Assembly: GCA_025922715.1 (NCBI GenBank) | Contig: JAICHH010000003.1 | Location: 1-40,959 of the forward strand | From: Nitrososphaeraceae archaeon | Lineage (GTDB): Archaea; Thermoproteota; Nitrososphaeria; Nitrososphaerales; Nitrososphaeraceae | Length of the DNA stretch: 40,959 nt | Reading direction: 5' to 3' | Shown: positions 24,287 to 32,954 of the stretch, in pieces | Position numbering within the stretch: position 1 is the stretch's first letter | Layout: each line of letters starts with the position of its first letter | Made by a program: the position numbers and the translations under genes | The notes under the pieces: generated by a model | The model's database searches: none | What the model saw: the letters and a program-made list of their open reading frames with translations, nothing else | Told to the model about the DNA's origin: nothing

Positions 24287-25567
24287 TTGTCTGAAATAAT
24301 GCTTCTAAAATTTCCCTTTGAATTAAAAAAAGATCAGAGAGATGCGGTTGATGAATGGATAAATAAGAAAGGCAAAGGTTCTATTATATATAGTACAGGT
24401 ACAGGAAAAACGGAAATAGCTTTTGAATGTGCCAGGAAAATGGCTTCTCTAATTAGAAAACAGAATCCACTAATGGTCTTTAAAATTCTTTTTTTAGTTC
24501 CTCGAATTGTATTGATACAACAAAATATTAACAGACTAATAAAATATGGTATAAAAAAAGAAAAGATCGGGGTTTACTATGGAGAAAAGAAGGATATTAA
24601 AGAAATTACCTTTAGCACTTATCAGAGTATTATAAAAAACTTTGATCTGCTAAGACAATCAGATATGATTATACTGGATGAAATGCACATGGTTAGTGAA
24701 ACTGCCAAAAAATTAAGCAAAATTTTTGATGTGCTATATGATAATTACGATAAACTAATACTTGGTTTAACCGCGACAATTGATGAAAATGATCCAAGGT
24801 ATTCAAAGATAATGAAGTTAATTCCTCCAGTAAAAAAATATATGATAAAAGAAGCTGTTAATGATGGAAGATTAAGTGAACCCCTGGTTATACTAAAACC
24901 AGTGAAAATGAATTCAGAAGAGCAAAGAATATATGAGCAGACAACGAGCACAATTAAAGATATTTCATTAAAACTTAAAGCATCCAATCCTTTGATAGTT
25001 TCAAAGTTATTAAAAACAGGTGGACAAAGAGCCCGATTAGCTAAGTTATGGTTTGCAAGTGTTCATAAAAGAAAAAAATTGCTTAATGAAACCAACTCAA
25101 AATTAAATGAGTCTGTGAATATAGTTAAAAGTCATCCAAAAGAAAAAATCATGATATTTAGTGAAACAATAGAATCCATAAATAATATAAGTGAAATTTT
25201 AAAGAAAAATAAAATTCCCTCGCAAGTTATACATAATAAAATAAAGACAAAACAAAGGCAAGACATTTTAGATTCATGGGGGAGAAATTATTTTGTTTTG
25301 CTATCAGTACATACCTTGGAGATCGGATTTGATATACCATCTGTAAGTATTGCAATAATAGTATCAAATACGAAAAATGTGCATCAACTTGTACAGAGAA
25401 TAGGACGAGTAATAAGAAAAACAGATGAAAAAAATCAGTCTCTAATATATGTGGTATATGTAGATGATACAAAAGATAAGAACATACTTAACCTGGTTAG
25501 AACATCATTACAAAGCAATAGTATAAAAAAACCAATTAAACAAGATAAAATATCTTCTTATTTTTAA
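24287..25567 (+). CDS. SF2 DEAH-type helicase with a C-terminal PIP box
   Basis: An XPB/Rad25-like minimal SF2 helicase of 426 residues. Motifs: DQRDAVDEWINKKGKGSIIYSTGTGKTE (Q-like region plus Walker A), FLVPRIVLIQQ (Ia), FSTYQSI, IILDEMHM (II, DEMH), LGLTATI (III), MIFSETIESI (IV), LLSVHTLEIGFDIPSVSIAIIV (V) and QLVQRIGRVIRK (VI). No nuclease or zinc domain is attached. The last residues QDKISSYF fit the PCNA-interacting consensus Q-x2-h-x2-aromatic-aromatic exactly, suggesting recruitment to the sliding clamp. TTG start; a TATA-like element near 24252-24263 fits a leaderless mRNA from it, while ATG 24299 is an alternative. Confidence 0.9.
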   Translation: MSEIMLLKFPFELKKDQRDAVDEWINKKGKGSIIYSTGTGKTEIAFECARKMASLIRKQNPLMVFKILFLVPRIVLIQQNINRLIKYGIKKEKIGVYYGEKKDIKEITFSTYQSIIKNFDLLRQSDMIILDEMHMVSETAKKLSKIFDVLYDNYDKLILGLTATIDENDPRYSKIMKLIPPVKKYMIKEAVNDGRLSEPLVILKPVKMNSEEQRIYEQTTSTIKDISLKLKASNPLIVSKLLKTGGQRARLAKLWFASVHKRKKLLNETNSKLNESVNIVKSHPKEKIMIFSETIESINNISEILKKNKIPSQVIHNKIKTKQRQDILDSWGRNYFVLLSVHTLEIGFDIPSVSIAIIVSNTKNVHQLVQRIGRVIRKTDEKNQSLIYVVYVDDTKDKNILNLVRTSLQSNSIKKPIKQDKISSYF

Positions 25568-25754
25568 TCAATAATAGACATGGATTTATCAAAGTATTTC
25601 TTCGTTTAACAATAATAAGTGTAATAGAAAGTGAATCCAAAATATAGCTAAACGTTAAAATTTAGTGGTATATTATTTTTAGTTTTTAGAACAAATAAGA
25701 TTTACATCATAGTACTAAAAATCAATTATGAACTAAATAATATCGACTAGAATT

Positions 25755-26969
25755 ATGATTTTAGCTCCACAGGAATTAGAAAATAGTGCAAGTAAATATG
25801 CCGCTGAAGCTATAAGGCTTGATTCACAAGGTTCAAGATTAAAGGCTATTCAATTTTATCAACGCGCTATTGAGGCTTTGAATAAATTAATACACATCTA
25901 TCCCGAATACAAATTAAATAAAATATACTTAGAAAGATCTAACGCATATTTAAACCGAATTAAATCGTTACAAATGTCAAATGTATTGGAAGACGAAGAA
26001 GTAAAGGGTGATGAAAATATAGTTGGGAATGATACTGACAATTATGATAGAAAAATAGGAAGTGAGATGAGGAAGCCAAGGGAATCACTTGGTGAAGAGT
26101 TTGATAGTTTAATTATGAAAGAAAAACCTAATATTTCTTGGGATGAAGTAATTGGTCTTGACGATGCTAAAAGAGCAATAAAGGAATCTATAGTTTATCC
26201 TACAAAGAGATCTGATTTATTCCCGTTGGGATGGCCAAGAGGAATACTGCTATATGGACCTCCAGGATGTGGAAAAACATTACTTGCAGCCGCCGCAGCT
26301 GCTGAAATTGATGGTTATTTTATAAATGTTGACGCAGCTGCAATGATGAGTAAATGGCTTGGTGAAGCTGAGAAAAATGTTTCAAAACTTTTTAAAATGG
26401 CTAATAAGTTATACGAAAGTGAAAATATTCCTATATTGCTTTTTATTGACGAAATAGATTCTTTAATAGGAAATAGGAATGGCGAAGTAGGAGGGGAAAT
26501 ACGTGTTAAAAACCAATTTTTAACTGAGATGGATGGAATAAACAATAAATCAAAGAAGTCAAAATTATATGTTATTGGCGCGACAAATAAACCCTGGAGC
26601 TTGGAAGCAGGATTTCTTAGAAGATTTCAGAAGAGAATTTACGTTACTTTACCTGACAACGATTCAAGAAACTATTTATTTAAACAATATACTATGCCTT
26701 TAAAAAAAGATAAAACATTCAAAATAGAAGAGTTATCTAAACTTGTTCAGGGGTACAGTGCTAGTGATATTAAAGACATTTGTCAAGCAGCACAATTAAG
26801 GGTTGTTAATGAATTATTTGAAAGTGGAAAGGCAATGGAAGCACAGTCTAATCCGCGTTCTATATCTATGAATGATTTTAAAGAAATTATAAAAATAAGA
26901 AAACCCAGTGTCAGCATAGACATGATTAGAGCTTATATGAGATGGAGTGAACAATTCAAAGCATTATAA
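25755..26969 (+). CDS. cdvC: CdvC (Vps4-like AAA ATPase) for ESCRT-type cell division
   Basis: An N-terminal MIT domain (about 5-80: ASKYAAEAIRLDSQGSRLKAIQFYQRAIEAL) is followed by a linker and a single AAA module: ISWDEVIGLDDAKRAIKESI, Walker A GPPGCGKT (about 172), Walker B LLFIDEID, sensor 1 GATNKP, arginine fingers in LRRFQKRI and a Vps4-like C-terminal helix (PSVSIDMIRAYMRWSEQF). CdvC disassembles the CdvB polymers at the division site. Length 404 is slightly above the crenarchaeal proteins. cdvA and cdvB are not in this window, as is usual in thaumarchaea. It follows the helicase by 187 bases on the same strand. Confidence 0.95.
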   Translation: MILAPQELENSASKYAAEAIRLDSQGSRLKAIQFYQRAIEALNKLIHIYPEYKLNKIYLERSNAYLNRIKSLQMSNVLEDEEVKGDENIVGNDTDNYDRKIGSEMRKPRESLGEEFDSLIMKEKPNISWDEVIGLDDAKRAIKESIVYPTKRSDLFPLGWPRGILLYGPPGCGKTLLAAAAAAEIDGYFINVDAAAMMSKWLGEAEKNVSKLFKMANKLYESENIPILLFIDEIDSLIGNRNGEVGGEIRVKNQFLTEMDGINNKSKKSKLYVIGATNKPWSLEAGFLRRFQKRIYVTLPDNDSRNYLFKQYTMPLKKDKTFKIEELSKLVQGYSASDIKDICQAAQLRVVNELFESGKAMEAQSNPRSISMNDFKEIIKIRKPSVSIDMIRAYMRWSEQFKAL

Positions 26970-26982
26970 TTAAAGTAAAAAG

Positions 26983-27513
26983 TTAAGTTTCCAAATATTT
27001 CTTACTAGCTTCAGTTATTTTTGTTTCTGCCATTTCTTTATTCCCCCATCCTGTAATACTTACATATTTTCCGCCTTCTAATTCCTTATAATGGGCAAAA
27101 AAATGTTCAATTTGTTTTTTTAAACTATTTGGTATATCATGAACATCCTTTATAAAAGAAAAAGTAGGGTCTATTTTATTAATAGGTGTTGCAATAATTT
27201 TAGAATCTTGTCCTTCTTCATCTTCAGTTAATAATACACCGACAGGAATTGCTTTGAGTATAGAAAGTGGAACTAATGCAAATTCACCAATAACCAAGAC
27301 ATCAACAGGATCGCCATCGTCTTCAATGGTAGAAGGTACAAATCCATAATTACATGGATAGAACATTGCAGTAAACAATTTTCTATCTACAAATAACAAA
27401 CCACTGTCTTTGTCAATCTCATATTTGATGTTACTTCCCTTGGGTATTTCGATAACAACATTGATTTGATTGGGAATACCACTAGGAATTTTTCCTATAA
27501 AGCTAGAGTTCAC
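26983..27513 (-). CDS. ppa: Inorganic pyrophosphatase (family I)
   Basis: A soluble family I PPase that hydrolyses pyrophosphate. The signature DDGDPVDVLV (Mg-binding Asp residues) is present, as are VVIEIPKGSNIKYEIDK, YPCNYGFVPST and KDVHDIP. The 176-residue length is typical for archaeal hexameric enzymes. The start is GTG; no in-frame ATG is near. Its stop lies 13 bases from the convergent cdvC stop. The OB-fold gene upstream is on the same strand with an 85-base spacer. Confidence 0.97.
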   Translation of the reverse strand: MNSSFIGKIPSGIPNQINVVIEIPKGSNIKYEIDKDSGLLFVDRKLFTAMFYPCNYGFVPSTIEDDGDPVDVLVIGEFALVPLSILKAIPVGVLLTEDEEGQDSKIIATPINKIDPTFSFIKDVHDIPNSLKKQIEHFFAHYKELEGGKYVSITGWGNKEMAETKITEASKKYLET

Positions 27514-27598
27514 ATCAAGAATATTTAAAATCCCATTTATAACTCAACAGATCAGCAAATAAAATCAAAAGATTTTATGAATGAATTTAGTAGATTGG

Positions 27599-27901
27599 TC
27601 ATATTTTTTGTAATTTCCCATATTTACCTATATTTAGATTATTTTCTCCTCTATATGCATGTGTATATCCATTCTCAATAACTACCATATCTCCTTCTTC
27701 GATCATATTAATTTGGTCATCCCATAGAGACAACTTGATTACTCCAGTTTCATCTGAAACCTGAGCATCGGCGACTTTAGCTTGTCCTCCTGTTCTTAAG
27801 TTTACAGATCGCGGTTCAGAAATACTATCTATTCTAACTTTTACATTTACTCCTCTCATTCCAGGTCTCAATTCATTAATCTTTTTTTCACTCGTACTCA
27901 T
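27599..27901 (-). CDS. Single OB-fold ssDNA-binding protein (RPA/SOSS-B-like)
   Basis: The 100-residue protein is one OB-fold of the type found in crenarchaeal SSB and human SOSS-B1: INELRPGMRGVNVKVRIDSISEPRSVN, VADAQVSDETGVIKLSLWDDQ and MIEEGDMVVIENGYTHAYRGENNLNIGKYGKL. Aromatic residues in LWDDQ and HAYRGE are typical DNA-stacking positions. Unlike Sulfolobus SSB there is no acidic, Gly-rich C-terminal tail, so protein-recruiting functions may be missing or supplied elsewhere. It lies upstream of ppa. Confidence 0.9.
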   Translation of the reverse strand: MSTSEKKINELRPGMRGVNVKVRIDSISEPRSVNLRTGGQAKVADAQVSDETGVIKLSLWDDQINMIEEGDMVVIENGYTHAYRGENNLNIGKYGKLQKI

Positions 27902-28325
27902 TACTAATTAATAAAATAAAGAAGAACAATAAAAATGATAATATTTTTAAATTAATATATATTTAACTCATAACGACTATAGAATTTTTAGCAACTCATT
28001 AATAAAAATATAAAAAAAATAACTCTCAAGAATCTAACAATTACAATAATTGATAAAGAAAAATGCAAATAGAAATAAGAACAATAGCACCCATTAGTCA
28101 AGCATTAAAATATCTATTGAATTTTTGGTTTTTAAGACCCTAACAATTTGAATCTGTTTATTTTATACAATGACTGTTAAGGTGAAATCTTTTTTATTCT
28201 AGCCGTAATTGTATATGCAATACCAGATTAATATTAGGTAGAAAGTATAGAATTATAGTTAAACAAACTAATTCTGATAGAAAAGCAATAAAAACTTATT
28301 CAGCGATTAACACATTCGAATAGCA
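27902..28325. other. 424-base spacer without a supported gene
   Basis: No tRNA or RNA motif is seen. A 26-residue ATG frame at 28063-28143 on the plus strand is too short and unsupported to call. The right end carries the stop side of the zinc-ribbon gene. Confidence 0.4.
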
Positions 28326-28499
28326 TCACCTATTGTTTTTATAGTCACTCATTATATCACTATATCGAGGGTCTTTATATGCAATATATTTAACATATTC
28401 ACCATACGTAAGATCCAATGAGCAATAACTGCATTTTACAAATGAAAAATCATCTTCAAGATGGGCAGTGTTTTTACAATCAGGACAAATTATTTTCAT
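28326..28499 (-). CDS. CxxC zinc-ribbon microprotein
   Basis: This 57-residue gene encodes an N-terminal zinc ribbon with Cys pairs CPDC (residues 5-8) and CSYC (about 23-26), then a polar tail with KDPRYSD. A TATAAATA-type box is centred 26 nt before the ATG, exactly the spacing for a leaderless archaeal gene, which makes the start convincing. I do not recognise a named family; function may be nucleic-acid binding. It lies 77 bases downstream of rpoP on the same strand. Confidence 0.72.
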   Translation of the reverse strand: MKIICPDCKNTAHLEDDFSFVKCSYCSLDLTYGEYVKYIAYKDPRYSDIMSDYKNNR

Positions 28500-28520
28500 A
28501 CTATATGATAGTGCTTAAGC

Positions 28521-28529
28521 TATAAATAC
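28521..28529 (-). promoter_or_regulatory. TATA box of the zinc-ribbon microprotein gene
   Basis: GTATTTATA on the minus strand is centred 26 nt before ATG 28499, fitting a leaderless mRNA and an independent promoter between rpoP and this gene. Confidence 0.6.
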
Positions 28530-28576
28530 TTGGTTTTTATAATTCTGACACAAAGATAGCTATAGCAAATATAATA

Positions 28577-28741
28577 TTAAATTGCTTTAATCTGTTTTAC
28601 AACAGGCTGTCTTGCTTTTCTAAAAACTCGGAACCCACAAATACATTTTATCTCAGGCAATGCCGACAATTCTTCTATTGTTACACTAGTTCCACATCTC
28701 ATACACTCATAGGAGACACTACCTAGACCTTCATATTCCAT
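28577..28741 (-). CDS. rpoP: DNA-directed RNA polymerase subunit P (Rpo12)
   Basis: The 54-residue protein has the Rpo12/Rpb12 layout: a first zinc knuckle YECMRCG, a spacer with ELSALPEI, then a second knuckle and the basic tail FRKARQPVVKQIKAI, which anchors the subunit in RNA polymerase. In the second knuckle the cysteines read KCICGFRV, that is C-x-C where other archaeal Rpo12 proteins have C-x2-C (CPYCG). The four cysteines are still there, so zinc binding may persist. The ATG start gives MEYEGLGSVSYECM. The plus-strand DsbA-like gene begins 48 bases away, divergent. Confidence 0.9.
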   Translation of the reverse strand: MEYEGLGSVSYECMRCGTSVTIEELSALPEIKCICGFRVFRKARQPVVKQIKAI

Positions 28742-28789
28742 GATGTTGATGTTTTAAAGATTAATTTAATTGTACTGAAAAATTGAAAA

Positions 28790-29533
28790 ATGAAGTTCCA
28801 AATGATTAATAAGTTTGTTAATCACAATATCAGACAAATGAAGAAAAAAATTGTAATTGCAGCTGTTTCGTTAATGGCGATTATGTTTGTAGGTACTATA
28901 GCTGGTTTTTTAAATTTTGCTCCCAAGAGTAATAATATTAATCAAGATCCTCTCGATCGAGAAATGTTTTTAGATAAATTATTAAGTCCCTCTATGGTTA
29001 ATGTCTCAGCACTAGGAAATGAACAATCAAAAATAACAATAGTTGAGTTTGCTGATTATCAGTGTCCGTTCTGTGCCCAGTTTCATAAGGAAACTAGAGA
29101 TTCTATAATAGAGAATTTCATAGACACTGGGAAGGCTAAGTTTCTATATAAGGATCTTGTTGTAAATGATGGCAGTGATAAAGCTTCAACTCTTGCTGCA
29201 GCAGCATCCTATTGTGCAGCAGAACAAGGAATGTATTGGGAGTATCATGATGAGTTATTTACAAATTCAAACGGTGAAAATACAGGATGGGTAACAAAAG
29301 ACACTGTAAAGCAATTTGCAAATAACATTAGAGTTCCTGATCTTATGAAATTTTCCGACTGTGTGGATACAGGTAAATATAATGAAGTAGTCAGTGAAAA
29401 TGATTCATTCGCTAGGAACATTGGATTACAGAGTACACCATCATTTATCTTTTATAACGGTACAACACCTGTAGCAATTCAGGGAGCACAACCATATGAA
29501 GCATTTGAGCAGATAATTACTGCAATAAGCTAG
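28790..29533 (+). CDS. Membrane-anchored DsbA-like thiol oxidoreductase
   Basis: A membrane helix near residues 20-45 (KKIVIAAVSLMAIMFVGTIAGF) anchors an extracytoplasmic thioredoxin-fold domain with a helical insert. The active site is CPFC in VEFADYQCPFCAQFHKE (about residue 96) and the cis-proline loop is LQSTPSFIFYNG. Family members form or repair disulfides in exported proteins. An additional cysteine pair (SYCAAEQ and SDCVDT) may form a structural bond. Its length (247) is normal. An inner ATG at codon 17 is a possible start. No electron-partner (VKOR or DsbB) gene is adjacent. Confidence 0.92.
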   Translation: MKFQMINKFVNHNIRQMKKKIVIAAVSLMAIMFVGTIAGFLNFAPKSNNINQDPLDREMFLDKLLSPSMVNVSALGNEQSKITIVEFADYQCPFCAQFHKETRDSIIENFIDTGKAKFLYKDLVVNDGSDKASTLAAAASYCAAEQGMYWEYHDELFTNSNGENTGWVTKDTVKQFANNIRVPDLMKFSDCVDTGKYNEVVSENDSFARNIGLQSTPSFIFYNGTTPVAIQGAQPYEAFEQIITAIS

Positions 29534-29615
29534 TATATCGTACTTTTATTCGGTTTGTATCAGCCATCATTGATGACCTTTTAATCTACAATTCTGAAAA
29601 CTATTCATTTCATCT

Positions 29616-30428
29616 TTATTTGAAAATAGAAGTTTTTAGTAGAAAGGTGATAATAAAACCAGTTGCAGACAACAATACTATTATGCCACTTGGTGCTAGA
29701 TTGTAATAATAAGAAAGAACAATTCCAGCAAATACTGAGAAAGTAGATAAAGATAATGAAATTAAAAGTGTTTTTTTAAAACCTCGATTAAACAATAGAG
29801 CAGTTATATTTGGAATAACTATTAAGGATGAAATTAATAGTATTCCAACCAATTTCATAGAAACAATTATTGTTATAGCTACCAAGATAGTAAATAAATA
29901 GTCAAGTTTCTCTACTTCAATCCCACTAATTTTTGCTTGTTCTTCATCAAAAGCAATATATAGAAATTTTTTATAATAAACTATAATTATAGACACAACA
30001 ATTATTGCGACAATTATTATAGGATATATATCTTGTAAACTCACTAATAGAATACTTCCAAACAGAAAACTAAACACATCTACAGAGAAACCATCAGATA
30101 AACTAACTAAGGTAACGCCTACTCCCAAACCCAAAGAAAGCATTAGTGCTATCATGGAATCTGAAGGAAGTTTTATAGATTGTCTCATTTTTGCTATAGC
30201 CAAGGCAGTGACTATTGAAAATCCCATTGCAGTCCAAATTGGATAGATATTTAAAAAAGTACCAATTGCAATTCCTCCAAATGCCATATGAGAGATAGCA
30301 TCTCCAAATAATGATTGTCTTTTTAGAACAAGAAATAATCCAATAATAGAACATGTTATGGCAATAATTAAACCTGAAAATAATGCGCGCTGAACGAATC
30401 CATAGGAAAAAATATCTGCCTCAAACAT
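29616..30428 (-). CDS. znuB: ABC-3 (Zn/Mn) transporter permease, ZnuB-like
   Basis: The 270-residue protein has eight or so membrane helices and the ABC-3 family features FVQRALFSGLIIAITCSIIGLFLVLKRQSLFGDAISHMAFGGIAIG and FDEEQAKISGIEVEKLDYLF. It would carry zinc or manganese through the membrane. The open frame runs up to 30590, but the first 54 codons overlap the ATPase gene and are not membrane-like; the ATG at 30428 gives MFEADIFSYGFVQRAL, matching the family's N-terminus. It lies 25 bases downstream of the ATPase gene. No solute-binding protein gene is next to it. Confidence 0.92.
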   Translation of the reverse strand: MFEADIFSYGFVQRALFSGLIIAITCSIIGLFLVLKRQSLFGDAISHMAFGGIAIGTFLNIYPIWTAMGFSIVTALAIAKMRQSIKLPSDSMIALMLSLGLGVGVTLVSLSDGFSVDVFSFLFGSILLVSLQDIYPIIIVAIIVVSIIIVYYKKFLYIAFDEEQAKISGIEVEKLDYLFTILVAITIIVSMKLVGILLISSLIVIPNITALLFNRGFKKTLLISLSLSTFSVFAGIVLSYYYNLAPSGIIVLLSATGFIITFLLKTSIFK

Positions 30429-30453
30429 ATACAAATCATTATAATATATTTTT

Positions 30454-31180
30454 TTACATATCGTGTGCGTGCATATGAATTTGCATTGTTGACTCAGAAT
30501 AATTCTTGATATGATCTTCACTAGAGAAAAATTCGCCTTTATCCCCATGAAAGAACATTCTTTTATTGATACATGATACTTTGTTGGCATATTTATTTAC
30601 TGCATCCATATCATGTGATGTCCATATTATAGTAATCTTATTTTTTTCATTAAGTTCCTTTAGAAGTAAATAAAAATCATTTTGACTTTTTTGATCCAAT
30701 TCGTTAGTGGGCTCATCAAGCATAAGGATGATTGGATTATTTACCAATGCTTTTGCTATTAAAACACGTTGTTGTTGACCTCCAGAAAGCTGACCGATTG
30801 TTTTGTTTTTCATTTTATATAATCCAACTTGTTTTAAAATTTCAAAAACTATGTTCTTAGAAGTCTTTCTAGTAAGAGATAAGGATACGAGTTCTTGTAC
30901 TGTTAGTGGAAACTTTTGATCAATAGATTTTTTTTGTGGAATATAACCTATTGTTTTGAATATTTTTTTATTTTTTTTTTATATCTTGATTTAGAATAGT
31001 TATTCTTCCAGAATATGAATTTAGTAAACCCAACATACAGTGAAATAAAGTAGTCTTACCTGCACCATTGGGTCCTATAATACCTAAAAAATCACCTTCT
31101 TCTATATCAAAGGAGACATTTTCTAAAACTGATTCTGAATTATAGGAGTATGAAACAGATTGAACAGAGATTAATGGCAT
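30454..31180 (-). pseudogene. znuC: ABC-type Zn/Mn transporter ATPase (ZnuC-like), frameshifted at an A10 run
   Basis: Two frames encode the two halves of one ATPase. The first (31180 down to 30968) has ISVQSVSYSYNSESVLENVSF and Walker A GPNGAGKTT, then stops at a TAA right after ten consecutive A (30980-30971). The second frame continues with IGYIPQKKSIDQKFPLTV (Q-loop), signature LSGGQQQRVLIAKAL, Walker B LILMLDEP-like IILMLDEPTNELD and TSHDMDA, ending with a His-rich tail IHMHAHDM. Removing one A restores one 241-residue frame. All catalytic motifs survive, so the gene may be a sequencing error, a slippage-expressed gene or a recent pseudogene. The permease follows. Confidence 0.88.
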
Positions 31181-31481
31181 TTTGTACTATCCCCATAATA
31201 TAAAATTCTACCATAGTTATAATAAACTTTATATTTCATATTTTGTATTGCTTGCAATAGTATTTCTTATTATATAATAATTATTATTAATTATATATGT
31301 TTTATTATTAAGTAATATTGCAATTCTTAACTAAATTTAATAATAAGCTCAATGGCATTTTAATATAACCTTTTCTGATAAAAATATAAAAAATAATCTA
31401 CTAATAGATTTAATATCTATTATTATCTTTTGTAATACATAATGATGCTGATATCTACTGAATTGAAAGAATGATAGAATT
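31181..31481. other. Divergent spacer between the ABC operon and the glycosyltransferase
   Basis: About 300 bases, extremely AT-rich, with many ATTATTA-type stretches. It should hold the promoters for both divergent genes (a TTTTATATTA element is near 31200). No gene or RNA is recognised. Confidence 0.4.
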
Positions 31482-32855
31482 ATGATCATACAGAAGGAAT
31501 CGTCAACAACCCATGAGATGAATAAAAATAGATGGATTATCCGATATTTTATGTTATCATTAATAGGGATTATATTACTTATCAAAATTTATTTTATGTT
31601 ATTTATAGTTGACTTTACAATAGGATTTTATAGCTTTCTTACCTCCCTTACTCTTTGTAGTATTTTTTTGTTTTCTTACTTAAAATTTAAAGATCCTTTA
31701 GTGAATATAAAAAAGAAATTCAATGACACAGAACCCTTAATATCTATAATTATTCCAGTTAAAAATGAGGAAGAGAATATAGAAAATTGTATTAAATCGT
31801 GTATAAATTCATCTTATAAAAATAAGGAGATCATTGTTGTTAATGATGGAAGTACTGATAAGACACCAAGAATTTTAGAAAGATTAATGAAAGAAAATCC
31901 AAATGCACTAAGAGTATTACATCTTCCTATAAATCTAGGAAAAAAACATGCTATTGAAAAAGCTATCGAAATTGCTAATGGAAAATTTTATGTATTTATG
32001 GATAGTGATTGTAATATGTTTGATGATGCTGTAGAAAATCTTGTAAAGATATTTCTTTCTGACAATGAAATTGGAGCCATTACCGGACATGGAAATGTAC
32101 GTAATGCCGACACAGGAAATTTGTTAGAGAAAATTCAAGACGTTTGGTTTGATGGACAGTATAGAATTATTAAAGGAATGGAAGGTTCGTTTTCCTCCTT
32201 AACTTGTTGTTCTGGATCTCTTTCTGCCTTCAGAAGAGAAGCTATTATAAATCATATCCATGAATGGGCAAATGATAGATTTTTGGGTATGGAATTTAAA
32301 TTTGCAACGGATAGAAGATTAACTGCATTTATTCTTGCAGAAAAAATAAAACTTAGTAGTGAGAAACTCATAAAGAACAAACAAATAAAAGAAAACGGAA
32401 GAAAAATAAAATCTCAACAATGGAAATTGAAATATAGCCCAAGTGTGAAGGTAGAAATTGGAGTCCCCAAAACATTAAGAAGTTTAATTAAACAACAAAT
32501 ACGATGGAGGAAAAGCTTCATAAGAAGTATTTTTGCAACAGGATCGATTTATTGGCAAAGACCTTTACCTGTTGCAATTATTTATTATTTAACAATTGCT
32601 TTAAGATTATTTAGACCGTATATTATAATAAAATCTCTCATAATATTACCATTAACTGGTGATATCTTAAGTGGTATTTTTTATCTAGGGGGAGCTATGT
32701 TTTCAGGGTTGATGTATGGCATTGATGTAAGACTGAGGAAGCCAGGTTATCCTAGGTGGTTTTACAGGCCATTAATGAATGTTATTTCAACATTTATTTT
32801 TACATGGTTAATCATATATGCCGCTATAACAATAAAAAATAAAACATGGAGATAA
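31482..32855 (+). CDS. Membrane family-2 glycosyltransferase (processive type)
   Basis: Two N-terminal membrane helices (about 20-70) precede a GT-A domain with ISIIIPVKNEEENIENCIKS, the DGSTDKTP motif, VFMDSDCN (DxD-like metal site, about 174), TCCSGSLSAFRRE, ATDRRLTAF and the QQIRWRKSF (Q-x2-RW) motif of processive transferases such as hyaluronan synthase. About four more membrane helices follow to the C-terminus. It likely polymerises and exports an extracellular sugar chain, though the sugar is unknown. The ATG at 31482 is the first; there is no upstream partner gene. Confidence 0.9.
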   Translation: MIIQKESSTTHEMNKNRWIIRYFMLSLIGIILLIKIYFMLFIVDFTIGFYSFLTSLTLCSIFLFSYLKFKDPLVNIKKKFNDTEPLISIIIPVKNEEENIENCIKSCINSSYKNKEIIVVNDGSTDKTPRILERLMKENPNALRVLHLPINLGKKHAIEKAIEIANGKFYVFMDSDCNMFDDAVENLVKIFLSDNEIGAITGHGNVRNADTGNLLEKIQDVWFDGQYRIIKGMEGSFSSLTCCSGSLSAFRREAIINHIHEWANDRFLGMEFKFATDRRLTAFILAEKIKLSSEKLIKNKQIKENGRKIKSQQWKLKYSPSVKVEIGVPKTLRSLIKQQIRWRKSFIRSIFATGSIYWQRPLPVAIIYYLTIALRLFRPYIIIKSLIILPLTGDILSGIFYLGGAMFSGLMYGIDVRLRKPGYPRWFYRPLMNVISTFIFTWLIIYAAITIKNKTWR

Positions 32856-32954
32856 TATAATTTTAGATAATCTAAATAAATAATTTAAAATAGATTAGTC
32901 CTTGAGAAATTCAATAGTCTTTCATATACTTATTAGAAAACATTCATTTAGTAT

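Noticed and set aside
28063..28143. 26-residue plus-strand frame
   Set aside because: Too short, no promoter or motif support.
30103..30354. Minus-strand frame inside the permease gene
   Set aside because: It is an alternative frame of the ABC-3 permease with no domain signal and no start context.
30429..30590. 54-codon N-terminal extension of the permease frame
   Set aside because: It overlaps the ATPase gene, lacks membrane-helix character and precedes the family's normal N-terminus at ATG 30428.
31441..31480. C/D-box-like motifs (ATGATG and CTGA)
   Set aside because: Box C is imperfect (ends C, not A) and the box spacing does not support a guide RNA.
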